The translations under genes and the position numbers were made by a program. A stretch of 46,014 bases of DNA from DASPJR01 sp035628505 (GTDB lineage: Bacteria > Planctomycetota > SZUA-567 > H5-PLA8): NCBI GenBank assembly GCA_035628505.1, contig DASPJR010000228.1, forward strand, positions 1-46,014, given 5' to 3'. The notes beneath the pieces were generated by a model, which saw only the letters and a list, made by a program, of their open reading frames with translations, searched no databases and was not told the DNA's origin. The stretch's first letter is position 1; each line of letters opens with the position of its first letter. Below are positions 22,261 to 30,800 of this stretch, in pieces.

Positions 22261-24918
22261 ATGGCCGAGACGCGCAAGATTGCTAATTTCGAGCTGATCG
22301 AGCGCATTGGCCAGGGCGGCATGGGCACCGTCTTCAAGGCGCGTCAGATCTCGATGGATCGCGTCGTTGCGCTGAAAGTTCTTCCTCCCAGCCTGGCTCG
22401 GCAGAAGAAATTTATCGAACGTTTCGTGCGCGAAGCACGTGCATCAGCGCGGCTAAACCACCCCAACATCGTCAACGGCATTGATGTCGGACACGACAAT
22501 GGTCTGTATTATTTCGCTATGGAGTTCGTCGAGGGCGAGAACCTCAAGGATTCCATTAAGAAAAGCCGCCTCAGCGAAGAGCGCGTCATCGAAATCGGAC
22601 GCGCCATCGCGCTGGCTCTGGCGCACGCGCACGCCAACGGAATTCTGCATCGCGACATCAAGCCGGATAACATTCTGATTGATTCCAGCCGCACGCCCAA
22701 GCTCTGCGACCTCGGGTTGGCGCGTCTGGACAATGAACGCGAAGACGAAAAGAACCTGACGCAGCAGGGACAGGCTGTTGGTACGCCGCATTATATCTCG
22801 CCTGAACAGGCGCGCGGCGAAGGCAATTTGACTGCAGCAACTGATTTGTACTCGCTGGGTGCGACACTTTATCATGCGCTGACCGGCGCGACTCCGTTCG
22901 ATGGCGTAACATCTGTGGTTGTGATGACCAAGCACATCACCGACAAGGTCCCCCACCCCAGCGAACTCGGCGTGCAGCTCAGCAAGAATATGATTGCGGT
23001 CCTGGCCAAGCTGCTGACAAAGGACCGCAACGACCGTTACCAGTCAGCGCAGAACCTGGCCGATGATCTTGGCCGCCTGGCTGCCGGCAAGCCGCCTCAG
23101 AACGCGGATCTGCCCGCCTCGAAATGGCCGTTTACGGGCAGCGCTCCCGGCATGGGCACAGTCAAAAAGTCGCCAGCTACAGTTACTGTAAACGAAAAAG
23201 CCCGCCACAATCGGCGTGAAGCGCGCAGTTCCCAGCCACGAGCCATGCAATTGATTGCTCCGCTGCTCCTGCTGGTGCTCGCCGCCGGAGCAGCGTACGG
23301 GTATGTCCTCAACAAGAAAAAGGCTCCTGCAGTTCCGCTCGCGTCCAACGAGCCGCCGCGTGACGATGGAAACTCCAAGCGTACTGCTGCCGTGCCGCCC
23401 AGGGCCGAACCGGTCAAGACACCTGAATCGAGGCCAGTGTCCACGCGCGTCGCGCCAACTGCCGAACCGGTGGGGTTCAAGAAACCTGTGGATCCTATGG
23501 TTCGCGTGGCGCCGCAAGCGGAGGCTGTCGGTTTTAAGACTCCCATGATGGCACCCGGTTCCAAAACTCAGGCGCCGGTGCATGAGAATTCGGACTCAGC
23601 GACGGCTGAAAAAAAGCCCGAGCCTGTCAAACCGGCTGAACCGGCGCCGGATGCGTTCGTTCTTCCGGACATCAAAGCACCGCCGCCGGAGAAAATCCAG
23701 CCGGGCTCGGAAGTCGCCGCGCTGATGGCCAAGGCCCTCGTGCTCAGCGCCGACACACGCTTTAAGGATGCGGCCGCGGTGTTCAACCTCCCCACTTCAA
23801 AGCTGGAGGCGCTCGACGAGTTCGATCGTGAATGCGTGAAAGTTCACATAGATGGCTATCTGGGTCTGGCGGAAATGAAACAGACCGTGCTCGAGCGCCT
23901 GAAGCATGACGTGAACAAGGTCGACGCCAGCAAGATCTTCACGAAGAAAATGATCGGCACGATCACCGGCGGCGATGATGCCAAGCTAACAATCAAGGGA
24001 CCGAGCTTCGAGATGCAGTGGAACTGGCAGAAACTTTCGCTCGAGGAATTGCAGAACCTGAGCAACGCCGTCCTCGGATCCATGTCGCAGACCGCCAGCG
24101 TGGGATGCGGCGTCATCTGTTACACCCGGAATGATGACAGCCTTGCAAAGAAATTTGTGGCCGGCGTCACGCACAGCAGCGCCCGCAAGCTGCTTGAGTT
24201 CATCGATCTGCGTGACAAGGCAACCATCGCGCGCAAGATCGCGGAGAAGAATGACGCCGCAACGAAACTGTATGCCGAGATTGAAGCGGCAATCGCCGAG
24301 GGCAATCTGAAGGCAGCCGTCACAAAGGCCACCGTGCTGCGGGTGGTTTATGCAGATACCGACAAGGCGAAAGAAGTCGCGGAAAAGATGAACACTTTCG
24401 TCGAAGCCGCGAAGCTGGCGATTAAAACGAACTCGGCAATTGTAGATGGCAATGTTGCGCTGAGTGCGAACGGCGCAAAAATCTATGGAGGTCTACGCGA
24501 GGACGAAGTGATCGACGGCATCACCACCGGCTACACAGGCAGCACGGGATTCGGTACGGTGGCCTTTAACGGCGAGATGACGATCACGCTTCCCAAGACC
24601 TACCTGTTGCGCGAAATCCGGCTGCTACTCTGGGACGTGAACGAGACGCGTTTTTACCGATACGTGATGGAAACCTCAGCTGATGGCGAGAGCTTCACGG
24701 TGCTTGAAGACCACAGCCGCGGCGAGTGGCGCAGCTGGCAGACGCTTTCCTTCACGCCGCGGCCGGTCAAATCCATTCGTTTTAGAGGACTGTACAATTC
24801 GTCGATCGCCGGTGTGCATGTTGTCGAGATCGAGGCCTATTGCAAGCCGCCGGAGAAGCCCGCGATCCCTCGCGCTCCGTCAGTGCCGCCGGACATGGCC
24901 GCCGACAAGAGCAAGTAG
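22261..24918 (+). CDS. Membrane Ser/Thr kinase with C-terminal discoidin-like domain
   Basis: An 885-residue transmembrane kinase. The cytoplasmic PknB-type domain (about 9-275) has GQGGMGTVF, Lys39 in VALKVL, HRDIKPDNIL (His130-Asp132), DLG in place of DFG (150-152, common in planctomycete kinases) and GTPHYISPEQ. A single helix (about 329-350) follows. The extracytoplasmic part starts with a Pro-rich linker in which RVAPTAEPVGFKKP is repeated as RVAPQAEAVGFKTP. A helical region (about 480-720) comes next, then a beta-rich module (about 724-875) with the F5/8 type C (discoidin) pattern: VIDGITTGYTG, ITLPKTYLLREIRLLLWD, FYRYVMETSADGESF, WQTLSFTPRPVKSIRFRG and HVVEIEAYC. Discoidin domains bind carbohydrate or other ligands, so the kinase may sense extracellular polymer. 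It follows the EPS operon but probably has its own control element at 22193-22243. Confidence 0.88.
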   Translation: MAETRKIANFELIERIGQGGMGTVFKARQISMDRVVALKVLPPSLARQKKFIERFVREARASARLNHPNIVNGIDVGHDNGLYYFAMEFVEGENLKDSIKKSRLSEERVIEIGRAIALALAHAHANGILHRDIKPDNILIDSSRTPKLCDLGLARLDNEREDEKNLTQQGQAVGTPHYISPEQARGEGNLTAATDLYSLGATLYHALTGATPFDGVTSVVVMTKHITDKVPHPSELGVQLSKNMIAVLAKLLTKDRNDRYQSAQNLADDLGRLAAGKPPQNADLPASKWPFTGSAPGMGTVKKSPATVTVNEKARHNRREARSSQPRAMQLIAPLLLLVLAAGAAYGYVLNKKKAPAVPLASNEPPRDDGNSKRTAAVPPRAEPVKTPESRPVSTRVAPTAEPVGFKKPVDPMVRVAPQAEAVGFKTPMMAPGSKTQAPVHENSDSATAEKKPEPVKPAEPAPDAFVLPDIKAPPPEKIQPGSEVAALMAKALVLSADTRFKDAAAVFNLPTSKLEALDEFDRECVKVHIDGYLGLAEMKQTVLERLKHDVNKVDASKIFTKKMIGTITGGDDAKLTIKGPSFEMQWNWQKLSLEELQNLSNAVLGSMSQTASVGCGVICYTRNDDSLAKKFVAGVTHSSARKLLEFIDLRDKATIARKIAEKNDAATKLYAEIEAAIAEGNLKAAVTKATVLRVVYADTDKAKEVAEKMNTFVEAAKLAIKTNSAIVDGNVALSANGAKIYGGLREDEVIDGITTGYTGSTGFGTVAFNGEMTITLPKTYLLREIRLLLWDVNETRFYRYVMETSADGESFTVLEDHSRGEWRSWQTLSFTPRPVKSIRFRGLYNSSIAGVHVVEIEAYCKPPEKPAIPRAPSVPPDMAADKSK

Positions 24919-24929
24919 CCCGCCGCTGG

Positions 24930-24957
24930 TTGCACGGAATTCACACGCCTTTAAGAT
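24930..24957 (+). promoter_or_regulatory. Candidate promoter for a leaderless proB transcript
   Basis: TTGCAC (24930-24935) and TAAGAT (24952-24957) lie 16 bases apart. The expected start of transcription, about seven bases further on, coincides with the proB ATG at 24964. No Shine-Dalgarno sequence is seen before that ATG, which fits a leaderless mRNA. Confidence 0.35.
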
Positions 24958-24963
24958 AGCGGC

Positions 24964-26124
24964 ATGCACGCAAGCAACACGCACGCTCATCCCATTTCAC
25001 AGCAGCGCGACGCCATTAAGTTGGCGCGCCGCATCGTCGTTAAGGTCGGCACGGCGCTGCTGACCGGCAATACAACCCATGTAGACCGGCGGTTTGTGCT
25101 CAAGCTCTGCAGCGCCGTGGGCAAGCTCTGGCAGAGCGGGCGCGAGGTCGCCATCGTGACCTCGGGCGCCATTGGAGCAGGCTGCGGGGTTCTCGGTTAC
25201 GAGAAAAGACCATCCACGCTGCCGGAACGCCAGGCCTGCGCCGCCGCGGGACAAGTTGAGCTGATGAAGCTTTATGCCCAGGCATTCCGCCGCATCCGCC
25301 CGCCGCGCGCGGTCGGCCAATTGCTGCTTACCCGCGACGGACTGGTCGCTCGCAATCGGTATCTGAACGCGCGCAATACATTGCTGACGCTCTTTCAGCG
25401 CGGTGCCGTCCCGGTGATCAACGAGAATGACACGGTCAGCGTCGAAGAGCTTCGCTTCGGCGACAACGACACGCTTTCGGCACTGGTGTCAGGCGTCGCC
25501 GAGGCGGATCTGCTGATTGTCCTGACCGACGTCGCCGGGCTGATGGATGCGGATCCTCGCTCCCACCCGCACGCCAGAGTGATCCCGACGATTGATGAAA
25601 TCACGCCTGAAATTGAGGCGATCGCTAAGCCCACGGGCTCCTTCCTGGGCACCGGCGGAATGGTCAGCAAGCTGCAGGCGGCAAGGATCGCCATGGCATC
25701 CGGCTTCGGCCTTGTGCTCACCTCTGGCCATAATCCGGATGTATTGCACGACGTTCTGGAGGGGCGTGAAGTCGGCACTTATTTCCGTCCGCGCGTAGAC
25801 CGCATCAGCGCGCGCAAACACTGGCTGGCGTTCACGCGCCATCCGAAGGGAAAAATCAAAGTCGACAGCGGCGCGCGCGACGCGCTGGTGAAGCGCCAGA
25901 AAAGCCTGCTTCCCTCGGGGGTGCTGGGCGTTGATGGGAAGTATGAATCGGGCGAGCTGGTTTCGCTGGTCTGTGATAACGTCGAGTTTGCGCGTGGACT
26001 GACAAACTTCTCGGCACAGGAAATCGAACGTATCCGTGGAAAGCGCACCGCGCAGGCGGCACGCGAACTGGGACAGCTTTTGTTCGAGGAAGTTATTCAC
26101 CGCGACAATCTGGTGATTCTCTAA
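24964..26124 (+). CDS. proB: Glutamate 5-kinase
   Basis: A 386-residue enzyme that phosphorylates glutamate with ATP in the first step of proline synthesis. The amino acid kinase domain shows RRIVVKVGTALLTG, IVTSGAIGAGCGVLGY, GAVPVINENDTV, RFGDNDTLSALVSGVAEADL and GTGGMVSKLQAARIAMASG. A C-terminal PUA domain (about 290-370) includes KIKVDSGARDAL and LLPSGVLGVDGKYESGELVS. The length suits the PUA-bearing form of ProB. The ATG at 24964 gives an N-terminal extension of about 24 residues before the usual start of homology, and no nearer start codon with a ribosome binding site is seen. proA is not adjacent. rnhA follows after 24 bases, probably as one transcript. Confidence 0.97.
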   Translation: MHASNTHAHPISQQRDAIKLARRIVVKVGTALLTGNTTHVDRRFVLKLCSAVGKLWQSGREVAIVTSGAIGAGCGVLGYEKRPSTLPERQACAAAGQVELMKLYAQAFRRIRPPRAVGQLLLTRDGLVARNRYLNARNTLLTLFQRGAVPVINENDTVSVEELRFGDNDTLSALVSGVAEADLLIVLTDVAGLMDADPRSHPHARVIPTIDEITPEIEAIAKPTGSFLGTGGMVSKLQAARIAMASGFGLVLTSGHNPDVLHDVLEGREVGTYFRPRVDRISARKHWLAFTRHPKGKIKVDSGARDALVKRQKSLLPSGVLGVDGKYESGELVSLVCDNVEFARGLTNFSAQEIERIRGKRTAQAARELGQLLFEEVIHRDNLVIL

Positions 26125-26148
26125 GACTCATGCTTACACAATCGAGAG

Positions 26149-26616
26149 ATGATGACTGAACAGACGAAGGCACGGCCCAAGGTGACCATCTTTTGCGATG
26201 GCGGATGCAAGCCAAACCCCGGCGCGGGCGCGTGGGCGGCGATCCTGCGCTTTAATGATATCGAGAAGGAACTCTCCGGCGGCGAGGAACAGACGACGAA
26301 CAATCGCATGGAACTCACAGCCGTCACACGCGCGCTCGAAGCACTGAAAGTCCCCTGCGACGTGACGATTGTCACGGACAGTGAGTACCTGGCCAATGCC
26401 TTCCGCCAGAAGTGGATCGACAAGTGGAAGAAGAACGGCTGGAAGTCAGCGTCTAAAGAGCCCGTGAAGAACCAGGATCTCTGGGTCGTGCTCGACGCCT
26501 TGATTGCCAAGCATCATGTCACCTGGACATGGACGCGCGGACATGCCGGGCACGCGGAAAATGAGCGCTGCGACCAGCTCGCAACGGAAACCCGGCGAAA
26601 GCTGTTTGGACATTAA
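26149..26616 (+). CDS. rnhA: Ribonuclease HI
   Basis: A 155-residue RNase HI that degrades the RNA strand of RNA-DNA hybrids (R-loops, primers). The four metal-binding acids are visible: Asp17 in IFCDGGCKPNPG, Glu55 in NNRMELTAVTRAL, Asp77 in VTDSEY and Asp142 in ERCDQLA. The basic-protrusion region WIDKWKKNGWKSASKEPVKN and the histidine loop RGHAGHAENE are also present. The length equals that of the E. coli enzyme. Two ATGs occur in a row (26149 and 26152) and only a weak GAGA precedes them, so either may start the protein. It is cytoplasmic and 24 bases downstream of proB. Confidence 0.97.
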   Translation: MMTEQTKARPKVTIFCDGGCKPNPGAGAWAAILRFNDIEKELSGGEEQTTNNRMELTAVTRALEALKVPCDVTIVTDSEYLANAFRQKWIDKWKKNGWKSASKEPVKNQDLWVVLDALIAKHHVTWTWTRGHAGHAENERCDQLATETRRKLFGH

Positions 26617-26641
26617 TGCAGCGAGTATGCAAACGAGTGCT

Positions 26642-27358
26642 ATGAAATTCCTTTGCTTCTTCCTATTGCTGCTGAGCAGCACAGGGTCGCGCGGCGGCAG
26701 CGCCGATCAGCCCGTCGTTTCCACCTATTCAATTGTTGCTTACGATCCGCAGACAAAGGAACTGGCCGTCGCGGTTCAATCGAAGTTCATTGCCGTTGGC
26801 GCCGTTGTTCCATGGGCAAAATCCGGTGTGGGGGCAGTTGCGACGCAGGCATTGGCAAACACAACCTATGGGCCGGAGGCACTCGCGCTGCTGGCGAAAG
26901 GTGAAAAGCCGTCTGATGTCATCAAGAAGCTGACAGATGGGGATACCGGCCAGGAGCACCGGCAGATCGGCATCGTCAGCGCAAGTGGCGAGTCGGCCAC
27001 GTTTACCGGAAACAAATGCCATTCCTGGGCCGGCGGCGTTGCTGGTGAGAATTATGCCTGCCAGGGCAATATTCTCGCCGGCGAAGAAGTGGTTAAAGCG
27101 ATGCAGAAAAGTTTTCTCGAGAGCAAGGGCGACATCGGCACCCGTCTTCTGACGGCTTTGCAGGCAGCGCAGGATGCCGGCGGTGACGTCCGCGGAATGC
27201 AATCGGCAGCACTGCTGATCGTGCGCGAAGGCTGGGGCTACGCCGGCCTGAACGACCGCTTCAGGGACCTGCGTGTTGACGATCACGCCGAACCGATCAA
27301 GGAGCTAAAGCGCATCTACGAGCTTCATTGCGCGCTCTTTCCCAAGCCGCAGCACTAA
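26642..27358 (+). CDS. Secreted DUF1028 (Ntn-hydrolase-like) protein
   Basis: A 238-residue protein with a signal peptide (KFLCFFLLLLSSTGSRGGSA). The mature part begins near VVSTYSIVAYDPQTKELAVA, which is typical for DUF1028, a family placed in the Ntn-hydrolase fold. A Thr or Ser at this point could be the nucleophile after processing, but this is inference. Other conserved-looking parts are GVGAVATQALANTTYG, QIGIVSASGESATFTGNKCH, WAGGVAGENYACQGNIL and LLIVREGWGYAG. The substrate is unknown. ATG 26642 was chosen because it starts the signal peptide; ATG 26627 (five residues earlier) is equally possible, and neither has a strong ribosome binding site. It follows rnhA by 25 bases. Confidence 0.82.
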   Translation: MKFLCFFLLLLSSTGSRGGSADQPVVSTYSIVAYDPQTKELAVAVQSKFIAVGAVVPWAKSGVGAVATQALANTTYGPEALALLAKGEKPSDVIKKLTDGDTGQEHRQIGIVSASGESATFTGNKCHSWAGGVAGENYACQGNILAGEEVVKAMQKSFLESKGDIGTRLLTALQAAQDAGGDVRGMQSAALLIVREGWGYAGLNDRFRDLRVDDHAEPIKELKRIYELHCALFPKPQH

Positions 27359-27375
27359 GTTGAAGCGGACGCCAG

Positions 27376-27404
27376 TTGACAGGGGGTCTGGTAGAAGGTA
27401 CTAA
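27376..27404 (+). promoter_or_regulatory. Candidate promoter of tRNA-Gly
   Basis: A perfect TTGACA (27376-27381) is followed after 17 bases by TACTAA (27399-27404), a weak -10. The predicted start near 27411 lies ten bases before the tRNA 5' end. Confidence 0.5.
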
Positions 27405-27420
27405 GTACGCATCACCTTTC

Positions 27421-27491
27421 GCGGGTGTAGCTCAATGGTAGAGCGTCAGCCTTCCAAGCTGATTACGTGGGTTCGATTCCCATCACCCGCT
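27421..27491 (+). tRNA. tRNA-Gly (anticodon UCC)
   Basis: A full cloverleaf is visible. The acceptor stem GCGGGTG/CACCCGC has seven perfect pairs, and the D arm is GCTC/GAGC around AATGGTA. The anticodon stem TCAGC/GCTGA encloses loop CTTCCAA with anticodon TCC (27453-27455), and the T arm contains GGTTCGATTCC. The 3' CCA is not encoded. It reads GGA and, by wobble, GGG codons. Confidence 0.97.
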
Positions 27492-27548
27492 TAATCCCTC
27501 AACACCAATGACATAGGAAGAAAAACCTCAAGCGGACTTCCGTGTCAT

Positions 27549-27818
27549 GTGGTTATCCGGGAATCGTACGAGACATATAAGCTGGAGGAGGTCGTCGCTA
27601 TCCAGATTGTTTCGGGCGGATTTCACAGCCTGTCGAGTGAGCACCGAAGCGGCCTTAGAAGGAAGGACTATCTAACGGTTCAGCTGAATCTGGTGTTGCA
27701 GAACGGTTCACGTTTAAACGTTACTAATCACAATGACAGCCGCTGGACGATTCAGACCGCGGGGCAGCTTGCGACATTTCTAAAAGTGCCGCTGCTCGAC
27801 CATCTTGAAAAAACATAA
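27549..27818 (+). pseudogene. Short ORF, probable C-terminal remnant of a larger gene
   Basis: From the GTG at 27549 the frame encodes 89 residues, but protein-like sequence seems to begin earlier (about 27525), and the frame is open from the base after the stop at 27492-27494. No convincing start codon or ribosome binding site is present. The text (Y-x-L-E-E-V-V-A-I-Q-I-V, then DYLTVQLNLVLQNGSRLNV, ending LATFLKVPLLDHL) looks like the last beta-sheet and helix of a larger membrane-linked PH-like protein that I recall from PVC genomes; this comparison is from memory. It lies directly behind the tRNA-Gly and converges with the papain-like gene (13 bases between). It could also be a genuine small protein started at GTG 27549. 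Confidence 0.45.
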
Positions 27819-27831
27819 GGCGCCACACACT

Positions 27832-30800
27832 TTAATACTTGCCGGTTCCAGTCTTAAATCTCTTGGCCTTGTAAAAGACCTTGTAGGTACCGCCGTATCG
27901 TGTGCCCTCGAATTCTATTGAGAACGGTACGAAAACAGTCCTGAAAAAGACATCATCATTCGTCACGTTGTATGGTTCGAGAATGGCTTTCAGTGAATCA
28001 ACCTTGCTCAGCGCAAATCGAATGGTGCCTTTGCGGGCTGTCCAGGTGAACTTGCCGGTTCCGGTTCCCTTACCCTTGAAAAGCGTCGCCGATCCGATCT
28101 GCGTATCACCAACGAACGCTTTGATCGTTTTGCCATCGGTTGCGGCCTGGAAATCAAAACGATCAAAGTAAACAAATGTATTGCCATTGGTCGTTAGCGT
28201 GAAATCGATTGAATCCTTGAATGTACGGCCAAAGTTCAGCGTGAATTTACGTTTAATGGCGTAGGCCGGCAGCACGTTCTTTTTCACCGTTATGCTCAGG
28301 CTGGCTTCGTCTTTCAGATCGCTTGTCACGCCATTGTTCAGCGTGGATGTCATATGCGCCGAATACGTGCCGGCAGCGGCGTATTCGTGAGTTGCTGTTG
28401 CGCCGGTGCCTGTAGTTCCATCTCCAAAGTCCCAGGTTACCAGCGCATTGGAGGAATTCGGCGTAACGGAGAAGGTGACGGTTTCATTGATCTTCGCCGG
28501 ATTGGGGGTCGCGCTTGCCGGGCTCGTGCTTGTCAGCTTGCTCGTGAAGACTTCATCGTCATTGAGGGAAACAGATGCGCTATTCGGTGCTGCAATGATG
28601 TACGCCGAATTGGCCTGAACGGACGCGATCACCGATTCACTGCCCTCGAGAGTCGAGTCGTCTTTGCCCTTTACGGCGATGTCAAGATAAGTCAGACCGG
28701 CGGGAATAGTCACACTGTTCGCGATTTGCTCGTAGTCGGTACCATTGGTCGCAACGCCCGCGAAATTCAGTGAAACCGTCAGCGGATTCACCAGGCTGCC
28801 GCTACGCCTTACTGTGAAATATCCGCTCTTGCTTCCACTTTCCGTGGCATTGATGACGCTTGCATCAACAGAAACAATCGGCAGGCTCGTTGACGTCACG
28901 GTTAAAGCGATCCGGCCCGTCGCTCCATCGTATCCGTCAACGGCAACGAGATAGGTGACATTCGCCAGCGCCGTAAAGCTGGCGCGGCTCGTGTAGATGC
29001 CATTGTCGTAATCTTCATCGTCATTGCTGGCGATGACGGTAAGCCCATCGACGCTCGTTCCTGTATAAACCGCAACGACGGTATCGATTGCACTTCCCGC
29101 GGTGCTTACGTTGATAGACGTGTCCGCCGTGACAGTGAATGCCCACCAGACGGAACTGCCGCCGTTATTTCCCGCATGCTTCGGCTCGCCGGCTTCGCGC
29201 GTTGCGTCCACATTTGTTCCGCTCGCCAGGTACGGGCGTGTTCCGGTGAGTGTAATACGACCGGCAAAGTTATCGTTGATGGGAGGGTTGGACTCGTTGT
29301 CACGGATATCAACATAATCATACGACGCCAGCGACGTTCCAAAGAGATAGTCAACGGAGGATTGGATATCAACCAGTACGTATTCGTATCCTTCACGCTC
29401 TGCGTCGTCGAAGGGCTTCACATCGAGAGTGATACTGCCGGCGCCTGCGGGAATCGTCACCGACTCCGGAAGCGGTGCGACGTCAATACCGTTTACCGCC
29501 GTGCCGCCGATCTGCAGCTTGACCAGCAGTGCAGCAGTCGTTGCGCCGGTGCGTGAAATTGTGAACTGCCCCGGCACAGCATTGAATTCTTCTGCCAGCG
29601 GCTTGTTCGCTTTGATGTAAACGATGGGAAGAGCGCTGAACGAGACGCTCAATGAGAGCGCGCCTGCGTCGCCCTCGTATCCGTCAATTGCGATGTAGTA
29701 GGTGGTTCCTGCTGAAACTGGGAACCGCACCAGGCTTGTGTAGATACTGTTGTCGTAATCTTCGTCATCGTTCGAAGCCAGGAGCGTCAGGGAGGTGAGC
29801 GCTGATCCGGAGTAAGCGGCAAGCAGCGTGTCGTAGCCGCTTGACGCCGTGCTGACCGTCAGCGTGCCTGTCTGCGTGGCATTTAACTTGTACCAGACCG
29901 ATGCATTGCCGACTATTCCCGCATGCGCCGGCTCGCCGAGTTCTCCGGTGGCATAGGTTGTGTCAACGGTATTGCTGAAAGGGGAGCCGGAAATGCTTGT
30001 GGCATTCGCAAAATCATCATTGCCGGGGCGTATCGTCGCCGTTTCCTTGATCGTGACCGTTCCTGTGGAGGGCTGGTTCGTGCTGATCACATAAGTGGTT
30101 GCTGTCGTCAGACTCACTTCAACCGTTTCATCCGGATCAGCGACGCCATCAGTAATCGGCACGACGTTGATATTCGTCCCTGACGAGCCAGCAGGAATCG
30201 TCACAGAGGCGGGCAAGGCCGTATAGTCAGCGCCACTGGTTGCTGTTCCCGCTACGCTGAAATTGACCGTCAGCGGCGAATTCAGAACAACATTGCTGAC
30301 AATGGCAAAGTTTCCATTCTCCGGGCCTACTTCCGACGCCCAGCGGTCTAAAACGTAGACCGAAATGGTCGGCAATGCTGCGCCAACAGAGAGCGTCACC
30401 GCGCCAAGTGAATCGGTAAAGGCTCCTCCAACAGCGATCTGGTACACGGTGCCTGCGGTGACCGGCAACGTTACTTTGCTGGTGAGAAAATGAGCGAAGT
30501 CGTCATTGCTGTCGACAAGTGTTAATCCGGAAACTGACGTGCCCGTGTACACAGCCAGAACAGTGTCGAAGTCGCTGCCTTCCGTACTGATCGCAACATA
30601 TCCGCTGCTGGCAGGCGTCCAGGTCCACCAGACGGTGTTTCCGGCCGATGAGCCCGCGTGCGCAGGTTCACCGGTTTCGGCCGTGGCATCCACATTTGTT
30701 CCGTTCACCGTCGCGGACGAGCCATTGATGGTGATGCGATTGGCAAAATTGTCATTGGCTGGTCGAACAATCAGGGATTCCTTGATCGTCACGGTCGCGC

